A stretch of DNA of 64,000 nucleotides from Leptospiraceae bacterium (lineage in GTDB: Bacteria > Spirochaetota > Leptospiria > Leptospirales > Leptospiraceae): the NCBI GenBank assembly GCA_024233865.1, contig JACKPA010000001.1, positions 1,054,001 to 1,118,000 of the forward strand. The letters run 5' to 3'. Below, in pieces: positions 1 to 7,959 of the stretch (position 1 is its first letter; each line of letters begins with the position of its first letter). A program made the position numbers and the translations under genes. The notes beneath the pieces are model-generated. The model did not search any database and was not told the origin of the DNA. It saw only the letters and a list, made by a program, of their open reading frames with translations.

Positions 1-924
1 GTCCAACTGCTCTACGGATGTTGCTCCAATAAGTGTAGATGCCACAAAGTCGAATTGCTTACTCCAAGCAATCGCCATTGTAGTGACACTCATTCCGTAG
101 TCTTTGGCAATTTGCATAAACCCTTCTGTTGCTTTTAAGCTCCTTTCATTTAAAAATCGGCTTGCCATTTGCTGTTGTCTATCAGCTGATTTGGCGTATA
201 CGGAAAAACGTGCATTGTTGGGGGGTTGGGATGAATTGTATTTGCCACTCAAAACGCCTCCCGCTAAAGGTGAATAAGCAAGAAGGCTCACCTCTTCCTT
301 GCGGCATACTTCTGCCAGAGAATCCTCAAATCTGCGGTTTAACATGCTAAAGTTGTTTTGGATGGTTTCGTATCGAATCAAACTGTTTTTCTCAGAAGAC
401 CAAAGACTTTTCATCAAACCCCATGGATTTTCATTGCTACATCCGACATACCTTACTTTACCAGCGGTCACCAATTCTGACAAGGTGTAAAGTGTTTCAT
501 CATACATCATTCCCGAATCGGGCCAATGAGTTTGGTAAATGTCGATATAATCTGTTCCTAATCTTTTTAGACTTCCTTCGATTGCTTTGAGAATGGATAG
601 TCTATCAAGAGCTGTTTTTCCAGATCTAACAGGTGGTGTAAACCAACCATGTCCCGGTCCACATACTTTAGTAGCGAGAATGATGGAATCCCGCTTTTTT
701 GTTTTTAGCCATTTGCCTACGATTTCTTCCGTTTTATGAACCCATTTTTCATCAGGAGGGACCGGATAAATTTCAGCCGTATCAAAAAGGTCTATTCCGG
801 CTTCAAAAGCTTTATCCATAATTCGAAAACTATTTGTTTCATCACAAGAAGAACCAAAAGTCATGGTTCCCATACCTATTTCAGAAACAACTATACCTGT
901 TTTTCCTGGTCTTCTTTTTTTCAT
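1..924 (-). CDS. Tas-like aldo/keto reductase, partial at window edge
   Basis: This is a cytoplasmic NAD(P)H-dependent aldo/keto reductase. The 308 visible codons run in frame off the window start, so the C-terminus is missing. It starts at ATG 922-924 with MKKRRPGKTGIVVSEIGMGT. The AKR tetrad is visible: Asp and Tyr in FDTAEIYPVPP, Lys in ILATKVCGP and His in YQTHWPD. A motif typical of the Tas/YajO subgroup, NNFSMLNRRFE, follows. It is related to the complete Tas homologue at 14.3-15.4 kb but is clearly a different protein. The physiological substrate cannot be read from the sequence. Confidence 0.9.
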   Translation of the reverse strand, partial: MKKRRPGKTGIVVSEIGMGTMTFGSSCDETNSFRIMDKAFEAGIDLFDTAEIYPVPPDEKWVHKTEEIVGKWLKTKKRDSIILATKVCGPGHGWFTPPVRSGKTALDRLSILKAIEGSLKRLGTDYIDIYQTHWPDSGMMYDETLYTLSELVTAGKVRYVGCSNENPWGLMKSLWSSEKNSLIRYETIQNNFSMLNRRFEDSLAEVCRKEEVSLLAYSPLAGGVLSGKYNSSQPPNNARFSVYAKSADRQQQMASRFLNERSLKATEGFMQIAKDYGMSVTTMAIAWSKQFDFVASTLIGATSVEQLD

Positions 925-978
925 AATTTTTCTTCTTTTTTCCTTTTGTTCATCTAATTTAAGTAAGCGTTTAAAATC

Positions 979-1953
979 CTAATCAACCATTTTTTGGTAT
1001 TCAGAGTAATAAAGTATTAAATTTTTTATAATGCTTTCAGCTTGGTTCGATGAAATAAGAATTCCACCTTGTTTACAATCAAAACCTTTATAGTTTGGAT
1101 CAGAAAGAAAAGTTTGATGTGCTTTAGGAATATTCCAAAAGGGAATTTTAGGCTGTAGGTGGTGCACAAGATGATAATTTTCATTATGAATGCTTGTGAA
1201 AAAAGCTTCTATCCAATGGCTATGTCGGTTTCTACTCATGTGTAAATTTACATTATTGTTCATAAGCGGATAGTGCTCGCACAATTCTATAAACCAACCG
1301 ATCACTTGGAATACCGTAAGATAAGGGAGTAGCCAGAAAAAAACGAGTAGATGTAAAAGATTCACCCAAGAAAGACAAAAGACAATAAAACTCCACCAAC
1401 ATACCAAAACAAAGAGTTCGAATCGGTTGTCTTTTTCAAACAATCTTTGTGTGAGAATGGATCGAAAGTAGCTGGGAACTTTTGTTAAAAACATAGGTGC
1501 TATAATGTTTTTTTGAATAAATTGATTCGGTTTTTGGTTATTTTGGTATATTCCTTCTTGCATCATGTATTTGAAATCAGGATCAAGTTCTTTATCACCA
1601 AAATTTCCATGATGATGCTGAACATGGGATTTGTAATAGGAATTCATAATTTGAAACACTAAATAGCCGGAAAAAAAAGTACCTAGAATAAAGTTTAAAT
1701 ACTTATTTTTTGCAAGTGTTTTGTGAGCAGATTCATGCAATAAAGTCGCTAAGGCTCTCTGTCTGGAAGCAATAATAAGCATGGCTAAGGGATAAAAATA
1801 CCAAGAAATTTTATATGTTATAATAATACTTATTACAATGAAAAAATAGTCTTCTAAAAGTGCCAGAAAACAATGCCAGTTGTCTTTTGTTACTAAAAGG
1901 TGAATTTCATCATTAATTTTCTTGCTAAATTTATAACTTGTAAAGCTTTTCAT
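979..1953 (-). CDS. Membrane fatty acid desaturase
   Basis: A 324-residue di-iron integral-membrane desaturase or hydroxylase. All three histidine clusters of the family are present: HESAH near residue 74, HVQHHH near 110 and HLVHH near 262. Hydrophobic pairs lie before the first box and between the second and third. It probably introduces a double bond into membrane acyl chains; carotenoid or sterol-type substrates cannot be excluded. It is divergent from the REC-GGDEF gene, with about 120 bp between their starts, so the promoters of both probably lie there. Confidence 0.85.
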   Translation of the reverse strand: MKSFTSYKFSKKINDEIHLLVTKDNWHCFLALLEDYFFIVISIIITYKISWYFYPLAMLIIASRQRALATLLHESAHKTLAKNKYLNFILGTFFSGYLVFQIMNSYYKSHVQHHHGNFGDKELDPDFKYMMQEGIYQNNQKPNQFIQKNIIAPMFLTKVPSYFRSILTQRLFEKDNRFELFVLVCWWSFIVFCLSWVNLLHLLVFFWLLPYLTVFQVIGWFIELCEHYPLMNNNVNLHMSRNRHSHWIEAFFTSIHNENYHLVHHLQPKIPFWNIPKAHQTFLSDPNYKGFDCKQGGILISSNQAESIIKNLILYYSEYQKMVD

Positions 1954-2072
1954 ATAAGGTTTGTAGGTAATCCACTAAATAAATTGTCTACATTTATAAA
2001 GTCAACTTTTTTTCACTTGCATAATTTCTAATAACAAATAAAAAGAATCATAAATCATAGAATTTGCAACTT

Positions 2073-3023
2073 ATGGAAACAAAAAAAGAAAAGAAAACTA
2101 ATATTTTTATAATAGATGACAAACCAAAAAATATTCAAGTTGCAGTAAATATTTTACAAGAGGATAACTATAAATTCTTTGTTTCAACCAGCGGTAAAAA
2201 TGTTGTTTCCAAAATAAGAGACATAGATGTGGATTTAATTTTACTAGATGTCATGATGCCGGGAATAAATGGTTATGAAGTATTTATGGATCTACAAAAA
2301 GATCAAAAAACAAATGATATACCGATTATATTTTTAACGGCTGTAACGGATTCGGAAAGTGTCATAAGAGCTTTTGATTTGGGAGCCGTTGACTATATAA
2401 CAAAACCTTTTCATCCAAAGGAATTGAAGGCTCGTGTCAAGACGCACCTAAAATTAAGACAGACATTAAAAGAGTTAAAAGAAAAAAATGTACTTTTGGA
2501 AGTGTTATCAACCAAAGATGCTCTAACCAATCTTTACAACAGAAGGTTTATAGAGGATTCTTTGAAACGAGATTTTTTTAAATCACAGAGATATAAAACT
2601 CCTCTGTCTTGCATTATGATTGATATTGATAATTTTAAATTTATTAATGATACTTACGGACACCAAATCGGAGATATGGTTTTAAAAGATATAGGAAAAC
2701 TCTTACTGACATCATCTCGAAAAACTGATTTGTGCGGAAGATATGGAGGTGAAGAATTTTTAATTATTGTACAGCAAGAACTAGAAAATGCAGCTCAGTT
2801 TGCTGAAAAATTAGTAAAAATAATAAGGAATTATAGCTTTGTTTACAAAGATATAAACTTGAACATAACGGTGAGTATAGGCATTGCTTCTTTTAATGAG
2901 GAAATAAAAGACCAAGATGAATTGGTAAAATTTGCAGACGATGCCCTTTACAATGCGAAAAAACAAGGGAAAGATCGATTTGAAAAACATAATCGTTTAG
3001 AGTATGAAGATTTTAAAATATAG
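2073..3023 (+). CDS. Response regulator with diguanylate cyclase output (REC-GGDEF)
   Basis: A cytoplasmic two-domain signalling protein. The N-terminal receiver has the DD acidic pair at residues 15-16, phosphoacceptor Asp59 (LILLDVMMPG) and the conserved KPF. After a helical linker (ELKEKNVLLEVLSTKDALT) comes a GGDEF domain with an intact GGEEF active site at about 225-229. An RxxD inhibitory site (RKTD) lies exactly five residues earlier, so c-di-GMP product inhibition is expected. ATG 2073 is preferred over an in-frame TTG at 2064. No histidine kinase is adjacent. The 3' end overlaps the next gene by 20 nt. Confidence 0.92.
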   Translation: METKKEKKTNIFIIDDKPKNIQVAVNILQEDNYKFFVSTSGKNVVSKIRDIDVDLILLDVMMPGINGYEVFMDLQKDQKTNDIPIIFLTAVTDSESVIRAFDLGAVDYITKPFHPKELKARVKTHLKLRQTLKELKEKNVLLEVLSTKDALTNLYNRRFIEDSLKRDFFKSQRYKTPLSCIMIDIDNFKFINDTYGHQIGDMVLKDIGKLLLTSSRKTDLCGRYGGEEFLIIVQQELENAAQFAEKLVKIIRNYSFVYKDINLNITVSIGIASFNEEIKDQDELVKFADDALYNAKKQGKDRFEKHNRLEYEDFKI

Positions 3024-3537
3024 AATATTAGGGATTTTCCCTCTACTCTTTTTTTCCATTAAGGCTATAGATTGCTACAATCGAAATGCACTATTTGATC
3101 TTTTGTGGTTTTGTAACATTACAAACTTATTTTTGGGTTTGGCAATTTCGTTTGGTGTGCTACGTTTTGTTTGGTTTTTTACGTTAGCCAATTTGGTAGG
3201 TATTGCTCCTTGGCTTTTTGGTTTGACTATTGGAATCGAATTTTTATACACTTCTCTTTTGGTTCATCTTGTGAGCCCGATTATAGGGATTTATATTCTA
3301 AAAAAATCCGACGTAAAATATCAACTCTGGTCTTATGGTTTCTTTTATTTATTCCTTTTGCAAATCGTTAGTCGCTTTTCTACACCCTACCGGGAAAACG
3401 TAAATATAGCTTTTTATGTATACCCAGAACTTATACCTTATTTTTTTAACTATCCCGTTTACTGGGCTGCCAATACAATAGGTTTGGGCATTAGTTTTTA
3501 TATAATCGAAAAAATCATTACAAAGGTATTAAAATAA
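3004..3537 (+). CDS. Multi-pass membrane protein of an ABC operon
   Basis: A 177-residue very hydrophobic protein with about five predicted transmembrane segments. I do not recognise a named family. It overlaps the cyclase upstream by 20 nt, and its TAA overlaps the ATG of the permease (TAATG at 3535-3539). Translational coupling with the ABC permease and ATPase is therefore likely, and it may be an accessory membrane component of that transporter. Aromatic residues are frequent and there is no signal peptidase site, so it should stay in the inner membrane. Confidence 0.75.
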   Translation: MKILKYRILGIFPLLFFSIKAIDCYNRNALFDLLWFCNITNLFLGLAISFGVLRFVWFFTLANLVGIAPWLFGLTIGIEFLYTSLLVHLVSPIIGIYILKKSDVKYQLWSYGFFYLFLLQIVSRFSTPYRENVNIAFYVYPELIPYFFNYPVYWAANTIGLGISFYIIEKIITKVLK

Positions 3538-4682
3538 TGGTTTTAGTCTATCTTGCATTCCGACAACTAATGTTCAAAAAGGCAAATCTAATCTTTATGC
3601 TTTTGGCAATAGGATTCGGACTTGGATTTCAATGGCCTAACATCGCAAATTTGACTGGCTATTCGGTTGAGCTAATTGAAAAGTTTGTTACAAAAGGAGT
3701 AGGACACTTTATAGTATACCACAAAGATAGAAAAGGATTTATAACCAATGAAAAATTATACCAAGAAATAAGGAGTTTAATTTCCACAAAATCTATCTAT
3801 GCTCGCATTCGATTACCAGGTCTCATAACGGAAATCAATGAAACAAGCACAACACAATCCGTTGAAATTCTCGGTATGGAAAAAGAAGAATGGGAACTTA
3901 TAACCAATGTACCCTTTTTTCAACCTAAAACAAGGCATATTCCAGAGATATTAATAGGCAAGCAAGTGAAAGATGCTACCGGTTTCAAGGATTTACCTTT
4001 GGTTTTGAAAATTGTTTCCATCTATAATAAGAAACCGATTATTCTCAAAGCAAAAGCCGTTTTTGTACCAGAGTATGGATATTCTACAGAAAAGCAGTTG
4101 ATCTTACCGTTACACATTTTACAGAAAGCCATACAAAGAAAAAATTGGATTACTGAATTGGGAGTTATATCGTATTCCAATTTTCCAAAGCAAACAAATG
4201 ATAAGTTGGCTGATCCAAATATGCGTACTTTGCATTGGTCGGAAACAAATGATTTTGTTCGTTCGGCAATTCGAGGAAACCAAATCCTTGTTATAATTTC
4301 ATCCTTTATGGTTATGCTGGGTGTAGCGATTCCGATTATGGCACTTTTATACATAGGAGTTTTGGAAGATAGGAGAAACATTGCTCTTTTGTCTTCACTT
4401 GGTGTTTATAAATATAAGATTTTTCTTATATATTTTTTTCGGGCTTTGCTAGTTGCCGTTTTAGGTTGTGCTTTGGGAGTTTTATTGGGTTATGGGCTGT
4501 TGAAATACTTTCTCAACTATCCGATTTACAAAACACCATCCTTTACAATTCTTCCCGTTGTATCGTTTTATGACTTTGTTTATAGCGTTTTGATAGTATT
4601 TGGAGTTGTTTTAATCAGTGGAATTTATCCTGCAATTCGAGCATACAATTTAAATCCTGTTGTGATATTTAGAGAAGAATGA
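3537..4682 (+). CDS. ABC transporter permease, FtsX/MacB (LolCE-like) type
   Basis: A 381-residue permease with the FtsX/MacB layout: one N-terminal membrane segment (near residues 17-33), a large periplasmic domain of about 200 residues, then three C-terminal membrane segments starting near residue 250. The C-terminus carries the usual YPAIRAYNLNPVVIFR ending of this family (compare P-A-x-x-A-x-x-x-x-P). Its stop overlaps the start of the ATPase (ATGA at 4679-4682). Members export lipoproteins (LolCDE) or peptides and macrolides (MacB); with a single permease gene, the substrate stays open. Confidence 0.85.
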   Translation: MVLVYLAFRQLMFKKANLIFMLLAIGFGLGFQWPNIANLTGYSVELIEKFVTKGVGHFIVYHKDRKGFITNEKLYQEIRSLISTKSIYARIRLPGLITEINETSTTQSVEILGMEKEEWELITNVPFFQPKTRHIPEILIGKQVKDATGFKDLPLVLKIVSIYNKKPIILKAKAVFVPEYGYSTEKQLILPLHILQKAIQRKNWITELGVISYSNFPKQTNDKLADPNMRTLHWSETNDFVRSAIRGNQILVIISSFMVMLGVAIPIMALLYIGVLEDRRNIALLSSLGVYKYKIFLIYFFRALLVAVLGCALGVLLGYGLLKYFLNYPIYKTPSFTILPVVSFYDFVYSVLIVFGVVLISGIYPAIRAYNLNPVVIFREE

Positions 4683-5338
4683 TACGTTTGGAAAATTTTA
4701 CAAAAGAATATACACGAGACAAACCGATTTTGGATTACGTCAATTTGGTTGTTTCTAGAGGAGAATGGTGTATGATTACCGGACCTTCCGGGACGGGAAA
4801 AACAACTCTCCTTTTTGTTTTAGGATTTCTTGATCCGGGAAACTTGGGTAGCTATTGTTTGGATGATCGGCTTATTTCTCAAGATGGAAGGTTTGCCATA
4901 AAAGATAAAGAGTTGGCTTTGCTACGAATGAAAAAAGTCGGATTTTTGTTCCAAGACAGTAGACTCTTACCTTATTTGAACGTTTTGGATAATGTCTCAT
5001 TTCCTCACTGGCTCTATTATGGAAATAGAGCAGAAGCCAAAAAGAAAGCGATGTTTTATCTTGAAGCTTTTGGTTTGGAAGCGCTAAAAACGAGAAAGGT
5101 ACAAGGTTTGTCAGCGGGTGAGAAACACAGGGTTGCCCTGGCAAGAGCGCTGATCAATGAACCGGAAATCATTTTAGCCGATGAGCCAACCGGAAACTTG
5201 GATGGTCTCAATTCTCAAAGGTTAATGAAACATTTGCAAGAAATCCATGATAGAGGAACTACGATTATTATGGTGACACATGACAAGAGCTTGCTTTCTT
5301 TTGGAGACAAAGAATTTTCCTTGAACAAAAAAGTGTAA
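4679..5338 (+). CDS. ABC transporter ATP-binding protein, LolD/MacB-like
   Basis: A 219-residue ATPase with a complete nucleotide-binding set: Walker A GPSGTGKTT, Q-loop FLFQDSRLLPYLNVLDNV, signature LSAGEKHRVALARAL, Walker B IILADEPTGNLD and H-loop MVTHD. The signature has A and E where LSGGQ is typical, which is common in the LolD group. It is coupled by ATGA overlap to the permease and should power it. A stem with a T-run (5382-5407) follows the stop by about 45 bp and may end the operon transcript. Confidence 0.9.
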   Translation: MIRLENFTKEYTRDKPILDYVNLVVSRGEWCMITGPSGTGKTTLLFVLGFLDPGNLGSYCLDDRLISQDGRFAIKDKELALLRMKKVGFLFQDSRLLPYLNVLDNVSFPHWLYYGNRAEAKKKAMFYLEAFGLEALKTRKVQGLSAGEKHRVALARALINEPEIILADEPTGNLDGLNSQRLMKHLQEIHDRGTTIIMVTHDKSLLSFGDKEFSLNKKV

Positions 5339-5348
5339 GAAAAAAAAT

Positions 5349-5440
5349 CCCCCCGAATAGCTAAAATTCACTTTAAGCCTCAAAAACCCCCGTGAACGGG
5401 GTTTTTTAAGCCAAAATCTAAATTGAACTTAATGAGGGGG
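5349..5440. repeat. Foldback element with C/G-run ends, copy 1
   Basis: A 92-bp unit that begins with six C and ends with five G. It has a central palindrome CCCCGTGAACGGGG and the short motif GCCAAAA in the right arm. Copies with the same architecture lie at 7861-7954 and 11008-11099, and a shortened one at about 6704-6727. The similarity to the 11.0 kb copy continues for about 40 bp past the right end, into the tail of a lost gene that reads LFYAKKDIVNE on the minus strand. Confidence 0.75.
5382..5407 (+). terminator. Hairpin with T-run after the ABC operon
   Basis: A G/C-only stem (CCCCGTGAACGGGG) is flanked by A5 and T6, giving a strong possible intrinsic terminator in both directions. 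It is the centre of the dispersed foldback element at 5349-5440, so its position after the operon may be a side effect of element insertion. Confidence 0.6.
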
Positions 5441-5491
5441 ATAATTCGTTAACTATGTCTTTTTTTGCGTAAAACAGAACGATTTTCGGAA

Positions 5492-5543
5492 AGTACTACA
5501 GGCTTCCAGCCTGTAAATTCACAGCCAAGATGGCTGTGGTACT
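5492..5543. repeat. Double hairpin repeat (GGCTTCCAGCC / AGCCAAGATGGCT)
   Basis: Two adjacent small inverted repeats, ACAGGC-TTCCA-GCCTGT and ACAGCCA-AGA-TGGCTGT, are enclosed by AGTAC and GTACT. A partial copy in the opposite orientation sits at 40947-40970. It looks like a short interspersed palindromic unit. No function can be read. Confidence 0.6.
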
Positions 5544-5552
5544 CTTTGTAAA

Positions 5553-5580
5553 TCCCGAAAACCACTCCGCGTTGAGTATA
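5553..5580. repeat. Dispersed unit containing ACTCCGCGTTGAGTATA
   Basis: About 26 bases recur in inverted orientation at 17646-17672, just upstream of the RNase T2 gene. Next to this copy, AATCCCGAAAA occurs twice, at 5551 and 5581, bracketing it like a direct duplication. Confidence 0.6.
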
Positions 5581-5667
5581 AATCCCGAAAATCATTTTAA
5601 TCATAGTATATTTTTATGAATTGACTTTAATCAAACGTCAGTTCGATATAATATTTTTATTTTCACC

Positions 5668-5750
5668 TAAAGGGCAACCACCGGGGATTGCCCCTACAAA
5701 GCCTATGGTATTTTTGGGCGTAGGGGTGAACCCCTGTGTTCACCCTTGTT
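5668..5750. repeat. GTAGGGG-family hairpins, two copies
   Basis: The first copy is AGGGCAA...TTGCCCCT (5668-5699). The second is GTAGGGGTGAACCCC followed by TGTTCACCC (5720-5750). A third family member, GTAGGGGTAAACCCC...TTTACCCC, lies at 22326-22356. The pattern GTAGGGGyrAnCCCC recurs with compensating changes in the arms, which points to selection for, or copying of, the foldback structure. Confidence 0.65.
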
Positions 5751-5893
5751 ATTTTTATAACATTATTCCTTACGTCGAACTCACGTTAATCAAATTGTTT
5801 GCTACTATTTATCATTATGTTAGCTCCGCTTGATAACGAAACCATTTTCAAAAAAGCCTTTACGGACAAAGAAGTCTTTGAATGTTAATTCCC

Positions 5894-6695
5894 CTACCGG
5901 TTTATAATCACAGCCTTATGACCAAACCTTGCAACCGGCATATCCTTTGATTCCGTTGTCCACGTTCCTTGAGACGGGTCTGCCAAGTACAAAGAGTAAA
6001 CTTTGCTTGTGGGAACGTTCACTACGTTCGCTCCTTCAAAGACGTAGATCTTTCTCTTTTCATACGAAATCTCTGCTGCCGGATAGTAGAGACTGTTGGG
6101 AAGATTTGGACCGACCGAAACAACATTTGTTCCAGTGTCCGATGGTGTAAGGAATATAGGCATCACTTACCAGTTGTGCAATTCCGTCATTTGCCCTTCC
6201 GTTATTGAAATAGACCGTTCCGCCTGTCGAACAGCCAGCAAAGTCCGTCCTTGCAGGTATGGAAACACTCGTTGTGAGAGCATCCCACTGTCCTGATGTG
6301 CCGTTTTCCGGTATAAACCGGTAGATCACGTTTGGCAGAGATGCTGTCACCGTATTTGTAACACTTCCTCCCATCAGATACACTGCATCGTCTCCGCTGG
6401 CAGCGCAAAAAGCAATTGCCTTGTAGGTGTTTCCCAGTGTGAGTCCTGTTACGTTGTAAAAGTGCTGTTTGGATGGTAACCACAGATACTGGATATTTTC
6501 CGTTCCTGTTTTTCCATACATCAGGTATCCAACCGTCTCACTGGAGCATCCCCAATGCAACTCCACTGACGTTTTTTGGACGTTCAATGCTCCAAAATAC
6601 GTTACCTTCATTCTGTTAATATCATCCGACTTTTCCAGTGGTCGTTTGTTGCATCCTACAACCAAAATTGCCATGAATAGTATAAATAGTTTCAA
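5894..6695 (-). pseudogene. Kelch/fibronectin-like lipoprotein, frameshifted
   Basis: The likely start is TTG 6693-6695, giving MKLFILFMAILVVGC with a good lipobox (VVGC). A fibronectin-III-like stretch follows (SVELHWGCSSETVGYLMYGK), then kelch-type blades. Near 6142-6148 the frame breaks. The upstream frame ends its sensible reading at VSDAYIPYT, and the downstream frame resumes with SDTGTNVVSVGPNLPNS and runs to the TAG at 5894. Removing one base rejoins the two. A run of six G three bases before the TTG may act as ribosome binding site. It is either a real pseudogene or a sequencing error; only about 265 codons exist, short for a full propeller. Confidence 0.7.
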
Positions 6696-6703
6696 TAACC
6701 CCC

Positions 6704-6727
6704 CTCGGTCCCCCCGTGAACGGGGGG
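6704..6727. repeat. Shortened foldback element (C6-TCGGT-C6GTGAACG6)
   Basis: The central palindrome CCCCCCGTGAACGGGGGG (6710-6727) of the foldback family, with a second C-run close to its left. It lies between the stop of the barrel protein gene and the start of the kelch lipoprotein, and its G-run in minus orientation sits where a ribosome binding site would be. Confidence 0.6.
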
Positions 6728-6730
6728 AAG

Positions 6731-7360
6731 TCAAAAGCTCTTCAAAACAGACAGTTGCAAACCGCCGTTTCCGTAGCCGATGTATTTTTCTACAATTGCG
6801 TTTCCTCTCAGTCCCACTCGGACTACAAACCCTGCAAACTTTAGTCCCTGCCATCCGATTTCTGTCATAAACATAGGATCAGCACCCTCCGCGTGGTGAG
6901 CGGAGTCGAACCATACACCTCTTCTTCTTTTGAAGTTGATGTAAGATACTCCCACTCCAAAATTGCCATAAAAGTCGAGCATGGAACTCATCTTGTATCT
7001 GTATTGCAGGTAGAGTATGTTGTTCACCATTTTGTAGTCTGCGTCGGTCATCGAGCCTGGTCGAGATGTAGATCGTGTGTATTCCAAGATGTATCCCAAT
7101 CGCATGGAATCCGATATATTCAAGAAATCCGGTTCAAACTGGAATCCTCCTCCAGCAGCAGCACCGTTTACCTTTCCGGCTGGTGTGCCATTTCCAAAAT
7201 AGTGAAACTGTAGTCCGATCAAGTTTTCATCTTCTTCCTTTTTCACTGGTTCCGTCTTTTTGGTATCCGGTTTTTTTGCTTTGCTTGGCGGTGTTTTTTT
7301 TCCACTTTGAGCAAGCATCACACTTGGTAATAATAATACGATAAGCAATACTTTATACAT
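6731..7360 (-). CDS. Predicted outer-membrane beta-barrel protein
   Basis: A 209-residue exported protein. A clear Sec signal peptide (MYKVLLIVLLLPSVMLAQ, cleavage after MLA) is followed by a Lys/Pro/Thr-rich linker of about 30 residues, and then alternating amphipathic strands ending in a C-terminal Phe (LQLSVLKSF). The terminal aromatic residue and strands such as ILYLQYRYKM and FYGNFGVGVSY fit a small Bam-assembled barrel. I do not recognise a specific family. It lies upstream of the kelch lipoprotein on the same strand and could share its transcript. Confidence 0.7.
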   Translation of the reverse strand: MYKVLLIVLLLPSVMLAQSGKKTPPSKAKKPDTKKTEPVKKEEDENLIGLQFHYFGNGTPAGKVNGAAAGGGFQFEPDFLNISDSMRLGYILEYTRSTSRPGSMTDADYKMVNNILYLQYRYKMSSMLDFYGNFGVGVSYINFKRRRGVWFDSAHHAEGADPMFMTEIGWQGLKFAGFVVRVGLRGNAIVEKYIGYGNGGLQLSVLKSF

Positions 7361-7374
7361 ACGTTTTAATATCT

Positions 7375-7438
7375 ACCACAGATACACACAGATAAACACC
7401 GATAAAAATATCTGTGTACATCCGTGTTTATCTGTGGT
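7375..7438. repeat. Inverted pair of ACCACAGATA..ACACCGAT repeats
   Basis: Copy 7375-7403 and an inverted copy at 7410-7438 face each other across a 6-bp A/T spacer, forming a hairpin of nearly 30 bp per arm. Single copies are at 8864-8892, 10710-10727 (short) and 61733-61761. Tandem ACACAGAT-type units of this kind are widespread in bacterial genomes. Here the pair lies between two minus-strand genes and could act as a terminator or RNA stabiliser. Confidence 0.75.
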
Positions 7439-7451
7439 GGAAAACCATATC

Positions 7452-7847
7452 TTAATCACAGTAATAATCTTCTTCACAATAGCCATATTCATCAATGTAG
7501 CATACCTTTTCTTTGCTTGGACAAGCCGTTATGATAAGCGTGCTCCTTGTGATAGACGAAAACAATCCCACTACGAGTGTCACCACCATGTCAACACCCG
7601 TGATCTTCTCTTGGAGTGCATAAGGCTTCTTTTTGTCCAAGCCGGAGAATACGGTTTCTGCGTCATTCTCTCCCAAGTCGGAAGTGCCGTAGAGTATCTT
7701 CCAGATCGTGACTTCTTTGGCAACCGTCTCGCATACTTGAGACTTATCCACCATCTTGATATTGCCTTCTTTTGCCAAAGCAACAGTGTCAACTGTCTGG
7801 CAACTAATCAACGCTAATAAGCTAATCATTAAAATTAAGTATTTCAT
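7452..7847 (-). CDS. Small lipoprotein, unknown function
   Basis: A protein of 131 residues starting at ATG 7845-7847, with MKYLILMISLLALISC as lipoprotein signal (lipobox ALIS-C). The mature part has a hydrophobic helix (MVVTLVVGLFSS) and a Cys/Tyr/Asp-rich C-terminus (YIDEYGYCEEDYYCD). It is not recognised beyond a generic spirochaete lipoprotein. The start region abuts a foldback element: its G6AAAAAAGATG sequence in minus orientation lies just upstream of the start, so the element may have supplied part of the translation signal. Confidence 0.7.
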   Translation of the reverse strand: MKYLILMISLLALISCQTVDTVALAKEGNIKMVDKSQVCETVAKEVTIWKILYGTSDLGENDAETVFSGLDKKKPYALQEKITGVDMVVTLVVGLFSSITRSTLIITACPSKEKVCYIDEYGYCEEDYYCD

Positions 7848-7860
7848 AATCATCTTTTTT

Positions 7861-7954
7861 CCCCCCGATAAGATCAAGCTGTCTTTCAGCCTGATTCACC
7901 CCCGTGAACGGGGGTGTTTTTAGCCAAAAGAAGACTAAAATTATCATGGGGGGG
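7861..7954. repeat. Foldback element with C/G-run ends, copy 2
   Basis: A 94-bp unit beginning with six C and ending with seven G. The central palindrome is CACCCCCGTGAACGGGGGTG (7897-7916), followed by T5 and GCCAAAA. It fills the gap between two minus-strand lipoprotein genes, starting 14 bp before one start codon and ending 5 bp after the other stop. The T-run is on the plus strand, opposite to the neighbouring genes, so termination of those genes is not its obvious role. Confidence 0.75.
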
Positions 7955-7959
7955 AATCA

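Larger units (their letters stand above)
5339..5893. other. Gene-free stretch packed with short dispersed repeats
   Basis: No convincing gene is present. In order the stretch holds a 92-bp foldback element with C/G-run ends (5349-5440), the tail of a lost minus-strand gene that also recurs near 11.1 kb (to about 5478), a double hairpin with GGCTTCCAGCC (5492-5543), a unit containing ACTCCGCGTTGAGTATA (5553-5580), and two hairpins of a GTAGGGG family (5668-5699 and 5720-5750). The composition looks like a repeat sink between the ABC operon and the lipoprotein island. Confidence 0.7.

Noticed and set aside
1415..1435. TTCGAAT-like T-loop sequence suggesting a tRNA
   Set aside because: It lies within the desaturase gene, and no acceptor or anticodon stem can be built around it. 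Similar hits at 6903 and 17085 fail in the same way.
7897..7921. Foldback copy 2 as terminator of the PPC lipoprotein gene
   Set aside because: The T-run follows the stem on the plus strand, while the adjacent genes are on the minus strand. It is better explained as part of the element.
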